Shown here piece after piece: positions 1 to 9,123 of a stretch of DNA of 64,000 bases. The stretch spans positions 1 through 64,000 of the forward strand of contig JAGZJZ010000005.1 in assembly GCA_018365455.1 (NCBI GenBank), read 5' to 3'. Position numbers and translations under genes: made by a program. The stretch comes from Clostridiales bacterium. Its GTDB lineage: Bacteria > Bacillota > Clostridia > Lachnospirales > Lachnospiraceae. The notes below the pieces were generated by a model. That model saw only the letters and a list, made by a program, of their open reading frames with translations. It did not search any database and was not told the DNA's origin. How positions within the stretch are numbered: position 1 is the stretch's first letter; every line of letters begins with the position of its first letter.

Positions 1-92
1 CCATAACAACATTTTAAATCAAAAACAGGAGGGACACAACACTTTTCATTACTTGTTTGTGCCTGAGCGAAGCGAAAGGAATGATAAAAAAT

Positions 93-1616
93 ATGAATAT
101 GATTATGGATAACATTGGGATTTTCATCGTGGTGGCTGTGGTATTGATTTTAATTATTTTAATACTGGTAACCGGATATGTAAAGGCTCCGCCGGATACC
201 GCATTTATTATTTCCGGACTTCGGAAAAAGATTATTATTGGTAAAGCCAGTATTAAGATTCCCGTATTGGAGAGACTTGATAAATTAAGCTTAAAACTGA
301 TTCCAATCGATGTGAAGACTTCCAGTTCTGTTCCTACCGCAGACTACATTAATATTCAGGTAGATGCAGCGGTAAACGTTAAAATAAGCAGCGAAAATCA
401 GCGGCTGGGACTGGCGGCTGAAAACTTCCTGAATCAGAATACCCAGTACATAGCACAGGTAGCAAGAGAAGTTCTGGAAGGTAATATGCGTGAGATTGTA
501 GGCAGAATGAGGCTTGAGGAAATGGTGGGTGACAGACAGAAGTTTGCGAATCTGGTCAAAGAAAATGCAGAGCCTGATCTGGCAGCCATGGGGCTTGACA
601 TCGTAAGCTTTAACGTACAGAATTTCACGGATAATAATGGAGTTATTGATGATCTTGGTATAGATAATATTTCCCAGATCAAGAAAAAAGCTGCGATAGC
701 AAAAGCAGAGGCTGAAAAAGAAATAGCGGTTGCGAAAGCGGAAGCAGACAAACAGGCAAATGATGCAAAAATTAATTCAGACCGTGAAATTGCCATTAAA
801 AATAATGAACTTGACATACAGAAATCAGCGCTGCAGAAAAATGCGGATACAAAACGTGCAGAAGCGGATGCCGCTTATGAGATTCAAAAAGAGCAGCAGA
901 GGAAAACAATTGGTGTAACGGCAGCCGATGCAGATATTGCAAAAGAAGAAAAAGTGATTCTATTAAAACAAAAAGAAGCAGAGGTAATGGAACAGTCCCT
1001 GGATGCACAGATCAGGAAAAAGGCGGAGGCGGACAGATACGAACGCCAGCAGAAAGCAGAAGCCGAATTGTTTGAACGTCAAAAAGAAGCAGAAGCAAAG
1101 AAGTTCGAGGTGCAAAAGGAAGCAGAAGCGCAAAAGTCAAAGGCTGAAGCTGACCGTTATTCCAGGGAGCAGGAAGCCCAGGGTATTCAAAGGGTTGGAG
1201 AAGCAGAGGCAGAGGCAATCCGGGCAAAAGGGCTTGCAGAAGCGGAAGCCATGGAAAAACGTGCAGAGGCTTATCAGAAATATAACAATGCGGCTATGGC
1301 ACAGATGCTGATCCAGGTGCTTCCTGAAATTGCAGGTAAAATTGCAGAACCCCTGAGCCAGATTGACAAGATCACAATCATTGGTGGAGGCGAAGGCAGT
1401 GGAATTGACCCGGTTGCCGGAAATGTTCCCGCAGTTATGGCAAAGCTTTTTGAATCCATGAAAGAGACAGTTGGCATTGACCTGGGTGAAATCATGAGAG
1501 CCGATACCTACGATGCCAAGGTAAACCGCAATATCACAGTAGAGGGATTGGACAAGGCGGATGATATACAGCGGGCGCAGGCAGAAGCAGCTGTGGTAAG
1601 TGAAGCGATGAAATAA
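93..1616 (+). CDS. Flotillin-like SPFH-domain membrane protein
   Basis: The protein of about 507 residues has one N-terminal hydrophobic segment, then an SPFH/band-7 region (begins near the KAPPD motif). A long helical region follows, dominated by Ala-Glu-Ala and Lys-Ala-Glu repeats, and then a Gly-containing C-terminus. This order is that of flotillins (YuaG/FloT), which oligomerise at the inner leaflet and organise membrane microdomains. The first ATG is at 81 but directly abuts the AAAGGA at 75-80, so I prefer ATG 93, with 12 bases of spacing. An upstream TTG in frame at 57 is less likely. A NfeD-type partner is common next to flotillins; none lies downstream, and the upstream side is outside the window. 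Confidence 0.88.
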   Translation: MNMIMDNIGIFIVVAVVLILIILILVTGYVKAPPDTAFIISGLRKKIIIGKASIKIPVLERLDKLSLKLIPIDVKTSSSVPTADYINIQVDAAVNVKISSENQRLGLAAENFLNQNTQYIAQVAREVLEGNMREIVGRMRLEEMVGDRQKFANLVKENAEPDLAAMGLDIVSFNVQNFTDNNGVIDDLGIDNISQIKKKAAIAKAEAEKEIAVAKAEADKQANDAKINSDREIAIKNNELDIQKSALQKNADTKRAEADAAYEIQKEQQRKTIGVTAADADIAKEEKVILLKQKEAEVMEQSLDAQIRKKAEADRYERQQKAEAELFERQKEAEAKKFEVQKEAEAQKSKAEADRYSREQEAQGIQRVGEAEAEAIRAKGLAEAEAMEKRAEAYQKYNNAAMAQMLIQVLPEIAGKIAEPLSQIDKITIIGGGEGSGIDPVAGNVPAVMAKLFESMKETVGIDLGEIMRADTYDAKVNRNITVEGLDKADDIQRAQAEAAVVSEAMK

Positions 1617-1860
1617 GTATGGAACAGAAAGCATTCCATACTTTCTGATTGAAGCAGTACCGCAGACTCGTCTGCGGTATGCAGGGGTATAAGTATGGAA
1701 CAGAAAGCGTTCCATACTTTCTGATTGAAGCAGTACCGCAGACCTGTCTGCGGTATGCAGGGGTATAAATATGGAACAAAAAGCGTTCCATACTTTCTAT
1801 TGAAGCAGTACCGCAGACTCGTCTGCGGTATGCAGGGGTATAGGTATGGAACAAAAGTAC
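1617..1860. repeat. Tandem 76-bp repeat array, about 3.2 copies, two hairpins per copy
   Basis: Copies start at 1617, 1693 and 1769, with a truncated fourth at 1844. Each copy contains two perfect inverted repeats: GTATGGAA...TTCCATAC (1617-1641, 1693-1717, 1769-1793) and TACCGCAGAC-NN-GTCTGCGGTA (1658-1679, 1734-1755, 1809-1830). The stems are conserved while the loops vary (TC, CT, TC in the two-base loop; AGCATT versus AGCGTT in the other). The array lies exactly between the converging flotillin and lacI genes and overlaps the lacI stop codon. It could end or buffer transcription from both sides, but the stems are not followed by clear T-runs. Confidence 0.9.
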
Positions 1861-2891
1861 TAATGATCGGTAGTATCTCTACGCACAAGTACCGGAGGTA
1901 TTTTTTTATGAACCGGTTCTGAAGAAATGTTAGGTCGTCGTTTTTTGCGCTCGGACATCTGGGAAACCAGCAGTTTTACCGCTTCCTGGGCCAGCAGACT
2001 GATCTGCTGGCCTACTGTTGTGATAGGGATAATCGCTTCTTTGGAAATCGGAGAATCATCAAATCCTACAATCCGGTAATCGCTGCCCAGAGAGCCTTTC
2101 TGGCGAATGATAATATTGAGCAGCACATTGGCATGGGTATCGTTGGGCATAAAGATGCCCTTTTTTTGATTGGGATACCGTTTCTCTAGGTCTTCATAAA
2201 TCTCTGTCAACTTCTGATTGCTGGCTTCAAAAGTTGATCCCAGATCGCAGTAAATTACTTCAAACGGGATATTCTCTTCCCCGCATATATCCTGAAATCC
2301 TTTAATCCGCCCGTACGCTGGTGTATAACAGGGCACATCATTGTTGATATGAATTAAGACACTGCATTGATTTTTAATCAGGAGGCTGGTAGCCTGGACA
2401 GCGCCCATATAGTTATCCGTGTTAATGCTGGAAATATACTTATCTTCCCGTTCGATAGCAACAATCGGGATGCGGTAATCCGCCAGCTCTTTTGAGGGAA
2501 TGGTGTGGCTTAAGACAATCAGGCCTTCAATCTGGTACGCCATCAATTCTTTGATGTAATTACGTTCCACTTCCGCATCATCATTGCCTACAAACACCAG
2601 GAACTTATAGCCGTATTCCTGATAAGAAGAGAGAATCTGATTCAGCATTTCCGAATAGTAGTGCAGATACAGGTTTGGGATAATTATGCCTACAAACTCA
2701 GTACTTCCGCTTGCCAGTATCCGGGCAACTTTATTTTCTTTATAATCAAGAGCCACCAGAGCATCTGCAATTATTTTCTGGTTCTCTTCTGTCAGAGAGT
2801 CCGGGTTATTAAAATACCTGGAAATGGTTGTTTTTGAAAAGTTTGTATAAACTGCAATATCATGAAAAGTTACTTTATTTTTTTTACCCAT
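1860..2891 (-). CDS. LacI-family transcriptional repressor of the fructoside operon
   Basis: The 343-residue protein starts with a LacI helix-turn-helix (residues about 8-30, TFHDIAVYTNFSKTTISRYF), a hinge helix around residues 55-60 (KVARILASGS), and a periplasmic-binding-protein-like effector domain to the end. It is divergent from the sugar ABC transporter/GH32 operon. AACCGGT sites lie between the two genes, one at 3093-3102 and three at 3213-3248, with the central CpG typical of LacI-family operators. I infer that this protein represses the operon and responds to a fructoside or its phosphate. Its last codons reach into the tandem repeat array, so the C-terminal tail may be a recent extension. 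Confidence 0.9.
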   Translation of the reverse strand: MGKKNKVTFHDIAVYTNFSKTTISRYFNNPDSLTEENQKIIADALVALDYKENKVARILASGSTEFVGIIIPNLYLHYYSEMLNQILSSYQEYGYKFLVFVGNDDAEVERNYIKELMAYQIEGLIVLSHTIPSKELADYRIPIVAIEREDKYISSINTDNYMGAVQATSLLIKNQCSVLIHINNDVPCYTPAYGRIKGFQDICGEENIPFEVIYCDLGSTFEASNQKLTEIYEDLEKRYPNQKKGIFMPNDTHANVLLNIIIRQKGSLGSDYRIVGFDDSPISKEAIIPITTVGQQISLLAQEAVKLLVSQMSERKKRRPNISSEPVHKKIPPVLVRRDTTDH

Positions 2892-3091
2892 AGCAGCTCC
2901 TTTGTCGGTACATGTTTCTGATAGAAATTTGGCACATTCAGGTTACATAGCCCGCTATGCGCCCATTATCCGGGGCAAATCTCCCGCGAACCGGAACGCG
3001 CAGCTGTCAGAAAGCAATTTCCAAACACGCCCTGGCAAAAGTATAACAAAAATACCTTCCTGAGGCAATGTCAAATTAGCAATGGATGAAA

Positions 3092-3102
3092 GTAACCGGT
3101 TA
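3092..3102. promoter_or_regulatory. Upstream ACCGGT operator (distal)
   Basis: TAACCGGTTA is a perfect palindrome, 121 bp centre-to-centre upstream of the first promoter-proximal copy of the same motif. It lies between the lacI start (2891) and the operon promoter, so it could serve autoregulation or looping. The rest of 2892-3107 shows only a short CATAGC/GCTATG inverted repeat at 2946-2959 and no gene. Confidence 0.6.
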
Positions 3103-3170
3103 TTTTTGTGAATATCTTACAAAATAATACTGACAATTCAAGACAGTATTCACAAAAATGGAAAAAGGAA

Positions 3171-3199
3171 TTGACGCTAATATGGAGTTGTGATACTCT
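3171..3199 (+). promoter_or_regulatory. Predicted promoter of the fructoside operon
   Basis: TTGACG at 3171-3176 is a good -35 box. The -10 is poorer: GATACT at 3192 (15-bp spacer) or TACTCT at 3194 (17-bp spacer). The start site would fall near 3205, immediately ahead of the triple operator. Confidence 0.45.
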
Positions 3200-3212
3200 T
3201 AAAACAGATAAA

Positions 3213-3248
3213 GTAACCGGTAACTTAACCGGTAACATTACCGGTTAC
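3213..3248. promoter_or_regulatory. Triple tandem ACCGGT operator with 12-bp phasing
   Basis: Three ACCGGT cores have centres at 3218/3219, 3230/3231 and 3242/3243, exactly 12 bp apart. The flanks are GTAACCGGTAAC, TTAACCGGTAAC and ATTACCGGTTAC. They lie just downstream of the predicted transcription start and upstream of the lipoprotein ribosome site (AGGAGG at 3271). LacI-family proteins bind such CpG-centred palindromes. Three overlapping sites would give a roadblock or cooperative array. Confidence 0.75.
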
Positions 3249-3281
3249 AAAACAATGGTTTGTGAAGTAAAGGAGGAGCGC

Positions 3282-4604
3282 ATGAGAAAGTCATGGAAAT
3301 ATGCGGCAGTATTTTTCCTTGCCGCCAGCTGCCTGGCAGGGTGCGGGCAAAAAGAGATAAAGCCAGGCGATATTGCCGGATATGAGGAAGGAGAGAGTTA
3401 CCTTTCCATATGGGTACATACAATTGAGGATACTCCCGAAGGAGATGCCTATGCAGAGTCAGTGAGAAGATTTAATGAAAAGTATGACGGCAAATATTTT
3501 GCAGATATTGAGTTCATTCCCAGAAATGACAGTGGAGGCGGATATTCCGATAAGGTAAATGCATCTGTGATGTCCGGAGGGCTGCCGGATGTGCTTACGG
3601 TGGATGGTCCCAATGTAGCGGCTTATGCTGCAAACGGCATAATCCAGCCATTGTCCAAGCTTCGGGAAGAGGAAAGGGCAGTCTATCTGGATTCTATACT
3701 TGAGCAGGGAACCTATAACGATGAGCTGTATACGCTGGGCGCAATGGAATCCAGTGTAGGGCTGTATTACAACAAGGATATTCTGGAAAATGCCGGAATT
3801 GATATTCCTTCCGGGGATGATCCCTGGACCTGGGATGAGTTTTTGGACATTTGTAAAAAACTTGATCCGGTCATGAAAGAAAAGAACGGGTACTGTCTGG
3901 ATATGACATTCCCCGTTGGAGAAGCAAGCATTTATTATTATGCTCCTTTCTTTTGGGCAAATGGAGGAGACTTTGTGAGTGGGGACGGTCTGAGTGTGGA
4001 TGGCATATTCAATTCTGATGCGAATGTAGAAGCAGTGAATTTCTTCCGTGGGCTAGTGGAGAATGACTACATGTCTAAAACCCCCATTGATAAACTGTTT
4101 GAAACAGGTCGTGCGGCATTTAAGTTTGACGGGGCATGGGAAGTGAACACGGTCTATGAGAACTATCCGGATATCAAACTGGGAGTGGCACCTTATATTG
4201 TGGGAGAAAACTGGGATGGGGGAAGGTATACGCCTACAGGTTCCTGGGCATATGCAGCATCAGCTTCTACCCATAATCTGGAAGGTGCTACAGAACTGGT
4301 AAAATGGATGAGCGGGGTGGAAAGCGGCATAATCCTTCATGAACAGACAAAAGGGCTGCCGTCCACTTATGGGGCATTTGACCAGATATCTCTTTTTTCG
4401 GAAGATGAGAATTATAAGGCGCTGTATGAGCAGTTGAATAAATATGGACATCCAAGACCCAAAACGCCGGTATATCCACAGGTTAGTACTTCTTTTCAAC
4501 AGGTCCTGGAAGGGGCAGCGCTGAATGGAAAAGATGCCAGAGGAGAACTGGATAAATCTATAGAAAGGATTGACGCCAAATTAAAGCGTTATACAAGAGA
4601 ATGA
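3282..4604 (+). CDS. Sugar ABC transporter substrate-binding lipoprotein (CUT1)
   Basis: The start is ATG 3282, behind AAAGGAGGAGC. The longer open frame upstream runs through the operators and lacks a ribosome site. The 440-residue product begins with a lipoprotein signal peptide with lipobox LAGC, so it is anchored outside the membrane. The body is a type-1 extracellular solute-binding fold with a CUT1-like N-terminus and a WTWDEF segment. It is the first gene of an operon with two permeases, an ATPase and a GH32 enzyme, so the ligand is probably sucrose, a fructo-oligosaccharide or a related fructoside. The next gene overlaps by 4 bases (ATGA). Confidence 0.92.
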   Translation: MRKSWKYAAVFFLAASCLAGCGQKEIKPGDIAGYEEGESYLSIWVHTIEDTPEGDAYAESVRRFNEKYDGKYFADIEFIPRNDSGGGYSDKVNASVMSGGLPDVLTVDGPNVAAYAANGIIQPLSKLREEERAVYLDSILEQGTYNDELYTLGAMESSVGLYYNKDILENAGIDIPSGDDPWTWDEFLDICKKLDPVMKEKNGYCLDMTFPVGEASIYYYAPFFWANGGDFVSGDGLSVDGIFNSDANVEAVNFFRGLVENDYMSKTPIDKLFETGRAAFKFDGAWEVNTVYENYPDIKLGVAPYIVGENWDGGRYTPTGSWAYAASASTHNLEGATELVKWMSGVESGIILHEQTKGLPSTYGAFDQISLFSEDENYKALYEQLNKYGHPRPKTPVYPQVSTSFQQVLEGAALNGKDARGELDKSIERIDAKLKRYTRE

Positions 4605-5506
4605 TGAAAAGAAAAAAATCTAATTCGATGTTAGGAATGGCATTTTTTGGTCCGGCATTGGTACTGCTAACGATCTTTTTGTTTCTCCCCATGCTGTTGA
4701 CACTGGTTTTCAGCTTTACGGATTATTTTGCTTTGAATCCGGATCTTACTCATTTTGTGGGACTGGAAAACTATCTTACGATCTTTAAGGATGAACTGTT
4801 TGTAAAGGCTTTCGTAAATACCGTGAAGTTTGTATTTATAATTGTGCCGCTGCAGGGAGGCGGAGCGCTTATTCTGGCGCTTCTGATTAACAAAGTAACC
4901 CATTGTAAAAAGTATTTTAAAGTAGCATTTTTTATACCTGTTGTCATGTCCCTTGCGGTTGTTTCCACTTTGTGGATGCAGATCTATAATCCGGAGGGAA
5001 TTCTTAATACGATACTGGTGAACTTGGGCCTATCCGCACAGCCTTTTATTTACAGCGATAAACAGGCACTTCCGTCTATTGCATTTATGAGTATCTGGCA
5101 GGGTGTGGGATATCAGATGATTATTTTTCTGGGCGGGCTGCAGGCGATTAATCCGGGACTTTACGAAGCGGCTGAAATGGATCATGCCAGCGGATGGCAG
5201 AAATTCAGGGATATTACCCTGCCGGAATTAAAGCCCATTTGTATATTTGTATTTATCACTATCACCATCGGTGCTTTTAAAATGATTGTCCAGCCGATGG
5301 TTATGACAGGAGGCGGGCCTTCCCACTCTACTTATACGCTGGTTTACGATATCTATGAAACCGGTACGGTGAACTGGGAAATGGGACTTGCTTCAACCAT
5401 GGCAATTGTGTTTGTGATATTTGTGGTCATACTGACCATTGTGCAGACGATCTTAACGAGAGATAAGGAGGAGAAACATGTTAACAAAAAAACAAAAATC
5501 AATTAA
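4601..5506 (+). CDS. Sugar ABC transporter permease (MalF/UgpA type)
   Basis: The 301-residue integral membrane protein has about six hydrophobic segments. The cytoplasmic coupling (EAA) loop reads EAAEMDHASGWQKF near residue 190, the contact site for the ATPase. The start overlaps the stop of the binding-protein gene (two adjacent ATGs, 4601 and 4604), so translation is probably coupled. It pairs with the next gene to form the membrane pore of a CUT1 importer. Confidence 0.93.
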   Translation: MMKRKKSNSMLGMAFFGPALVLLTIFLFLPMLLTLVFSFTDYFALNPDLTHFVGLENYLTIFKDELFVKAFVNTVKFVFIIVPLQGGGALILALLINKVTHCKKYFKVAFFIPVVMSLAVVSTLWMQIYNPEGILNTILVNLGLSAQPFIYSDKQALPSIAFMSIWQGVGYQMIIFLGGLQAINPGLYEAAEMDHASGWQKFRDITLPELKPICIFVFITITIGAFKMIVQPMVMTGGGPSHSTYTLVYDIYETGTVNWEMGLASTMAIVFVIFVVILTIVQTILTRDKEEKHVNKKTKIN

Positions 5507-6329
5507 TTGGTTACTGGTTATCCTGATGCTTATTTTATCAGTCTTCTTCTTATTTCCGGTGGTCTGGATGCTGGCAAATTCATTTAAACCGGATGCTGCC
5601 ATTGCAGCGGATATGAATGCCATGTCTGCGTTTATTCCGCCGGCACCAGGCAGCAGCTTTTTTGACAACTATATATCCATTATCACCAATACTTCTTTTC
5701 TGCGCTATATGGGAAACACGCTGTTTTACGCTGCGGTTCTCATCGTACTGGGAATTATTGTAAACGGCCTGGCAGGATATGCCCTTGCGAAAATAGATTT
5801 TCCCTTCCGGGAGCGATGGGTGCTGGTTATAATGATGCTGATGATTATTCCGACAGAGACGATTATTACCATACACTTTTTGATAATCGCAAAAACGGGG
5901 CTGCTGAATACGGTGATTGGTTATATTCTGCCTATGATCGTAAACCCATTCAATATTTTTCTGTTCCGCCAGGTTTTTTTAAGCCTGCCGGATGACGTTT
6001 ATGAAGCGGCACAGCTTGATTTCTGCAGTCCGGTGAAGTATTTCTTTACGATGGTTCTTCCCATGTCGAAAACAGTTGTGGCTACAGTCAGTGTTTTTAC
6101 GTTTCTGAACGTTTGGAATGACTATCTCTGGCCGTCCCTGGTATTCACTTCCAGTGATCTGCTTACGGCACAGATCGGATTAAATTCCATCACAGCCAAT
6201 GAAAATACAACCATGGGGCAGACTCTGGCAGTCATCACCCTGATTACGATACCGGTCATTATTATATATTCCTGTTTCTCCAAACAGATTGTAGAAGGAG
6301 TTACACACACAGGCACGAAGGAAGGATGA
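5478..6329 (+). CDS. Sugar ABC transporter permease (MalG/UgpE type)
   Basis: The 283-residue membrane protein has an N-terminal membrane segment followed by a large external loop (residues about 38-70), as in MalG-type permeases. Its coupling loop is EAAQLDFCSPVKYF around residue 176. The ribosome site AAGGAGGAGAAAC lies inside the end of the previous gene, which it overlaps by 29 bases. It forms the second half of the pore. Confidence 0.93.
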   Translation: MLTKKQKSINWLLVILMLILSVFFLFPVVWMLANSFKPDAAIAADMNAMSAFIPPAPGSSFFDNYISIITNTSFLRYMGNTLFYAAVLIVLGIIVNGLAGYALAKIDFPFRERWVLVIMMLMIIPTETIITIHFLIIAKTGLLNTVIGYILPMIVNPFNIFLFRQVFLSLPDDVYEAAQLDFCSPVKYFFTMVLPMSKTVVATVSVFTFLNVWNDYLWPSLVFTSSDLLTAQIGLNSITANENTTMGQTLAVITLITIPVIIIYSCFSKQIVEGVTHTGTKEG

Positions 6330-6333
6330 TAGT

Positions 6334-7428
6334 ATGAGCTTTATTGAATTAAAAAATATAAATAAAAAATATGCAAATACGGATAAGAATGCGGTTTCCA
6401 ATTTTAATTTGGAAATTAAAGAGAAGGAATTTATTGCATTTGTGGGACCGTCCGGCTGCGGAAAGTCCACAACACTGCGTATGATTGCGGGATTTGAAGA
6501 TATCTCACAGGGAGAATTGTTTATCGATGGAAAAAAGGTAAATGAAACAGCGCCAAGAGACCGGGGAATTGCCATGGTATTTCAGAATTATGCTCTTTAT
6601 CCCCATATGACCGTGGAGAAAAATATCGGGTACGGTTTAAAGAATATGAAAGTGCCATCCGATGAAATCAAAAGAAAAGTAGACTGGGCAATTGATATAC
6701 TGGGACTGGAAGAGTACCGGTACCGAAAACCGAAGAATCTTTCCGGCGGCCAGCGGCAGAGGGTTGCATTGGGCAGGGCGATTGTGAAGAATCAGAAAGT
6801 ATTTCTTATGGATGAGCCGCTATCCAACCTGGATGCCAAGCTGCGCGTGAGTATGCGAAATGAAATCAGCAAGCTTCACCGCACGCTGGGCACGACCACC
6901 ATTTATGTAACCCATGATCAAATCGAAGCGATGACCATGGCGGACCGTATTGTAATCATGAAGGACGGTGTTATCCAGCAGGTAGGTGCTCCAATGGAAT
7001 TATATGAGCACCCCGTGAATAAATTTGTAGCGGGCTTCATCGGATCTCCTCAGATGAATTTCTATGAAGTGCTTGTAAACGGGAATATAGTGGAATTCAA
7101 AGGTGATAAAAAGAAGATCACGCTCCCGGAGGGTGTTTTAAAAAAATTGAACGGAAAGCAGGGCGATATGATTCTGGGGATCCGCGGTGAGGATATTAAA
7201 CTGGATCCGCACAATCTGGAGATCTACAAATCGGATATACAGACTGCTGTCGTAGAAAATAAAGAAGTCATGGGTAATGAAAATAATCTTTATTTCAGTT
7301 TTGGCGGAATAACCACTGTTGCACGGGTTTCTAAATATGAGGTCAGCAGTATCGGAGAAAAGATTTCCTTTGTACTGGAACCTACAAAATTTCATTTCTT
7401 TGATAAACAGACAGAAGAAAAATATTAA
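6334..7428 (+). CDS. msmK: MsmK/UgpC-type ABC transporter ATPase
   Basis: The 364-residue protein has Walker A GPSGCGKST (near residue 37), signature LSGGQRQR (near 136), Walker B VFLMDEPL (near 156) and the switch histidine in VTHDQ. After residue about 235 comes the OB-fold regulatory domain typical of CUT1 ATPases. It energises the transporter encoded just upstream. It is the only CUT1 ATPase in the window, although two more CUT1 transporters without ATPase follow at 40445-43780 and 53241-56373, so it may serve those too, as MsmK does in streptococci. Confidence 0.93.
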   Translation: MSFIELKNINKKYANTDKNAVSNFNLEIKEKEFIAFVGPSGCGKSTTLRMIAGFEDISQGELFIDGKKVNETAPRDRGIAMVFQNYALYPHMTVEKNIGYGLKNMKVPSDEIKRKVDWAIDILGLEEYRYRKPKNLSGGQRQRVALGRAIVKNQKVFLMDEPLSNLDAKLRVSMRNEISKLHRTLGTTTIYVTHDQIEAMTMADRIVIMKDGVIQQVGAPMELYEHPVNKFVAGFIGSPQMNFYEVLVNGNIVEFKGDKKKITLPEGVLKKLNGKQGDMILGIRGEDIKLDPHNLEIYKSDIQTAVVENKEVMGNENNLYFSFGGITTVARVSKYEVSSIGEKISFVLEPTKFHFFDKQTEEKY

Positions 7429-7448
7429 TATGAATCAGGGAGGTTTCT

Positions 7449-8783
7449 ATGACGGAACATCAATTACACTTGAGGGCACCGGGGAACTGGATCAATGATC
7501 CCAATGGTTTTATCTATTATAAAGGAAAATATCATTTGTTTTACCAGTACTTTCCTTATGCGCCGGCATGGGCAACCATGCACTGGGGCCATGCAATTAG
7601 TTCAGACCTGGTGAACTGGACACATCAGGAGATTGCCCTTTACCCAAGTAAATACTGGGATAAAAATGGATGCTTTTCCGGAAGTGCGGTGCAGGAGAAT
7701 GGAAAGCTTTATATTTATTACACCGGTGTGCGTTATGAAGAGATTACAAAGGAGGATATCCATCACTGTGTGAATGAACAATTTGAGTCTTCCCAGATGA
7801 TGATCACATCCAATGATGGGATTCACTTTGACAATTTCAAAGATAAAAAGCTGATAATTCCTCCCATTGTGGATGCTTCCCTTGGGCATCGTACACATAC
7901 AAGGGATCCTAAGGTATGGAAAAGCGGAGATTATTACTATATGGTTCTTGGAAGTACACTGGACGAGAAAAAAGGAATTCTGCTGTTTTACAGAAGCAGT
8001 GACAAAGAAAACTGGGAATATCTGAACAGTTACGAATCGGAAGATCCTTCTTTTGGCTGGATGTGGGAATGTCCGGATCTGTATCAGACCGAAGAGGGCT
8101 GGGTGGTTTGTCTGTCTCCCATGGGATTTTTAAAGGATGGTGATAAGGAACAGAACCATGCCATATGTGCAGAAGCAGAATTTGACGAACAGACAGGAAC
8201 CCTGAAAATGGCAGAAACGTATCAGTTTGCAGACTATGGGCTGGATCTCTATGCACCTCAGAGTACGCTAGACGAAGAAGGGCGCAGAGTTGTCGTCGGA
8301 TGGATGAGAATGCCCAGACCGGTTTCGGATGAAAAGCCCTGGATCGGAATGATGTGCACGCCCCGGGTAGCAGAACTCAGAGACCACCACATCTATTATC
8401 GGATGCATCCAAATGTGGAAAAAGCATTTACAAAGGAAATATCCCGGGTTGAAGAACTGGAAGCGGGAAAACCATACCAGTTAAAGATTGCGCTGGATGA
8501 TGGGGAGTCACTATCTCTGGGCGGTTATGAGATTTACAGAAAGGGAAATAAAATCGGTACAAACCGGGAAAAAGTTTACGAGGGAATCACAAACTGCAGG
8601 CTTTCCTTTGAAACCCCGGAACTAAGAGAGAATGCCCGGCTGAATATTCTTGTTGACCGGAATTTAGTGGAGGTCTATGTAAATGACGGGGAGTATGTAA
8701 TCAGCAATGTAGTATATGATTTAAAGGAAGATATTTCACTGCCTGAGGGTAAGAAATTCATTCTGAAACAGATGTGTAATTAA
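7449..8783 (+). CDS. GH32 beta-fructosidase (sucrose/fructo-oligosaccharide hydrolase)
   Basis: The 444-residue protein has all three GH32 catalytic signatures: WINDPNG at residues 14-20 with nucleophile D17, RDP at 152-154, and the acid/base glutamate E207 in the WECPDLY motif. A five-bladed propeller is followed by a C-terminal beta-sandwich. There is no signal peptide, so it acts in the cytoplasm on a fructoside brought in by the adjacent transporter. Its size and location fit a sucrose or sucrose-phosphate hydrolase. Because import is by ABC transport rather than PTS, unphosphorylated sucrose or short fructans are the likelier substrates. It is the last gene of the operon. Confidence 0.93.
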   Translation: MTEHQLHLRAPGNWINDPNGFIYYKGKYHLFYQYFPYAPAWATMHWGHAISSDLVNWTHQEIALYPSKYWDKNGCFSGSAVQENGKLYIYYTGVRYEEITKEDIHHCVNEQFESSQMMITSNDGIHFDNFKDKKLIIPPIVDASLGHRTHTRDPKVWKSGDYYYMVLGSTLDEKKGILLFYRSSDKENWEYLNSYESEDPSFGWMWECPDLYQTEEGWVVCLSPMGFLKDGDKEQNHAICAEAEFDEQTGTLKMAETYQFADYGLDLYAPQSTLDEEGRRVVVGWMRMPRPVSDEKPWIGMMCTPRVAELRDHHIYYRMHPNVEKAFTKEISRVEELEAGKPYQLKIALDDGESLSLGGYEIYRKGNKIGTNREKVYEGITNCRLSFETPELRENARLNILVDRNLVEVYVNDGEYVISNVVYDLKEDISLPEGKKFILKQMCN

Positions 8784-8800
8784 CCAAATAAGTATAAGAG

Positions 8801-8830
8801 ACAGCCTGACGGGGAAACCTTGCAGGCTGT
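8801..8830 (+). terminator. Stem-loop after the GH32 gene
   Basis: ACAGCCTG (8801-8808) pairs with CAGGCTGT (8823-8830) across a 14-base loop, 17 bases after the GH32 stop codon. There is no T-run, so it could equally be a 3'-end-stabilising stem. Confidence 0.45.
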
Positions 8831-8880
8831 TGTGCCGCATTCTGCCAGAAGTCAAAAACTCCACTGCAAGCAACGTTGTT

Positions 8881-9003
8881 TTTGTTCTCCGCTCCGATCC
8901 GGTTGTTGCTGAACGAATGTCCACTGGACGTTCAGCAACCTTCGCGGCAGTCGCCAAATGGACCCGCCAGAGTGTCCGTTTGGCGACTGCCCACGGGAAT
9001 CAA
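8881..9003 (-). repeat. Dispersed intergenic repeat, copy 1 (full length, reverse orientation)
   Basis: This 120-130 bp element is the reverse complement of the sequence at 61720-61846. It is bounded by a TTTGTTCTCCGC end and a GGGAATnAA end. It contains two long hairpins: GTTGCTGAACG/CGTTCAGCAAC (8905-8939), and an 18-bp arm GGCAGTCGCCAAATGGAC at 8946-8963 pairing with 8974-8991. Partial copies lie at 11712-11770 and 17372-17415. The structure resembles a non-autonomous REP/MITE-like element. Apart from this and the stem at 8801, the 340-bp gap between genes holds nothing I can recognise. Confidence 0.85.
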
Positions 9004-9123
9004 ACTGACAGCACTGCCTATTTGGTTTTAAAACCCTACACTATGACACCAGAGTTTTCTAATATGTTATAAAAAGTATGACCCGAGCAATCAATGAGTG
9101 TCTGTGAAAGGAGAACAATTAAT

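Noticed and set aside
434..1715. Long open frames on the minus strand and frame-shifted plus strand inside the flotillin gene
   Set aside because: They are shadows of the AEA-rich coiled-coil coding sequence, without ribosome sites or recognisable products.
1617..1860. Possible CRISPR array
   Set aside because: The repeats are directly contiguous with no unique spacers, and each unit is 76 bp with hairpins; no cas genes are near.
1911..1920. AACCGGTT inside the 3' end of lacI as a fifth operator
   Set aside because: It lies within the coding sequence more than 1 kb from the promoter; chance is a sufficient explanation without binding data.
8830..9072. Small 80-residue open frame on the plus strand
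   Set aside because: It runs through the two hairpins of the dispersed repeat and has no ribosome site.
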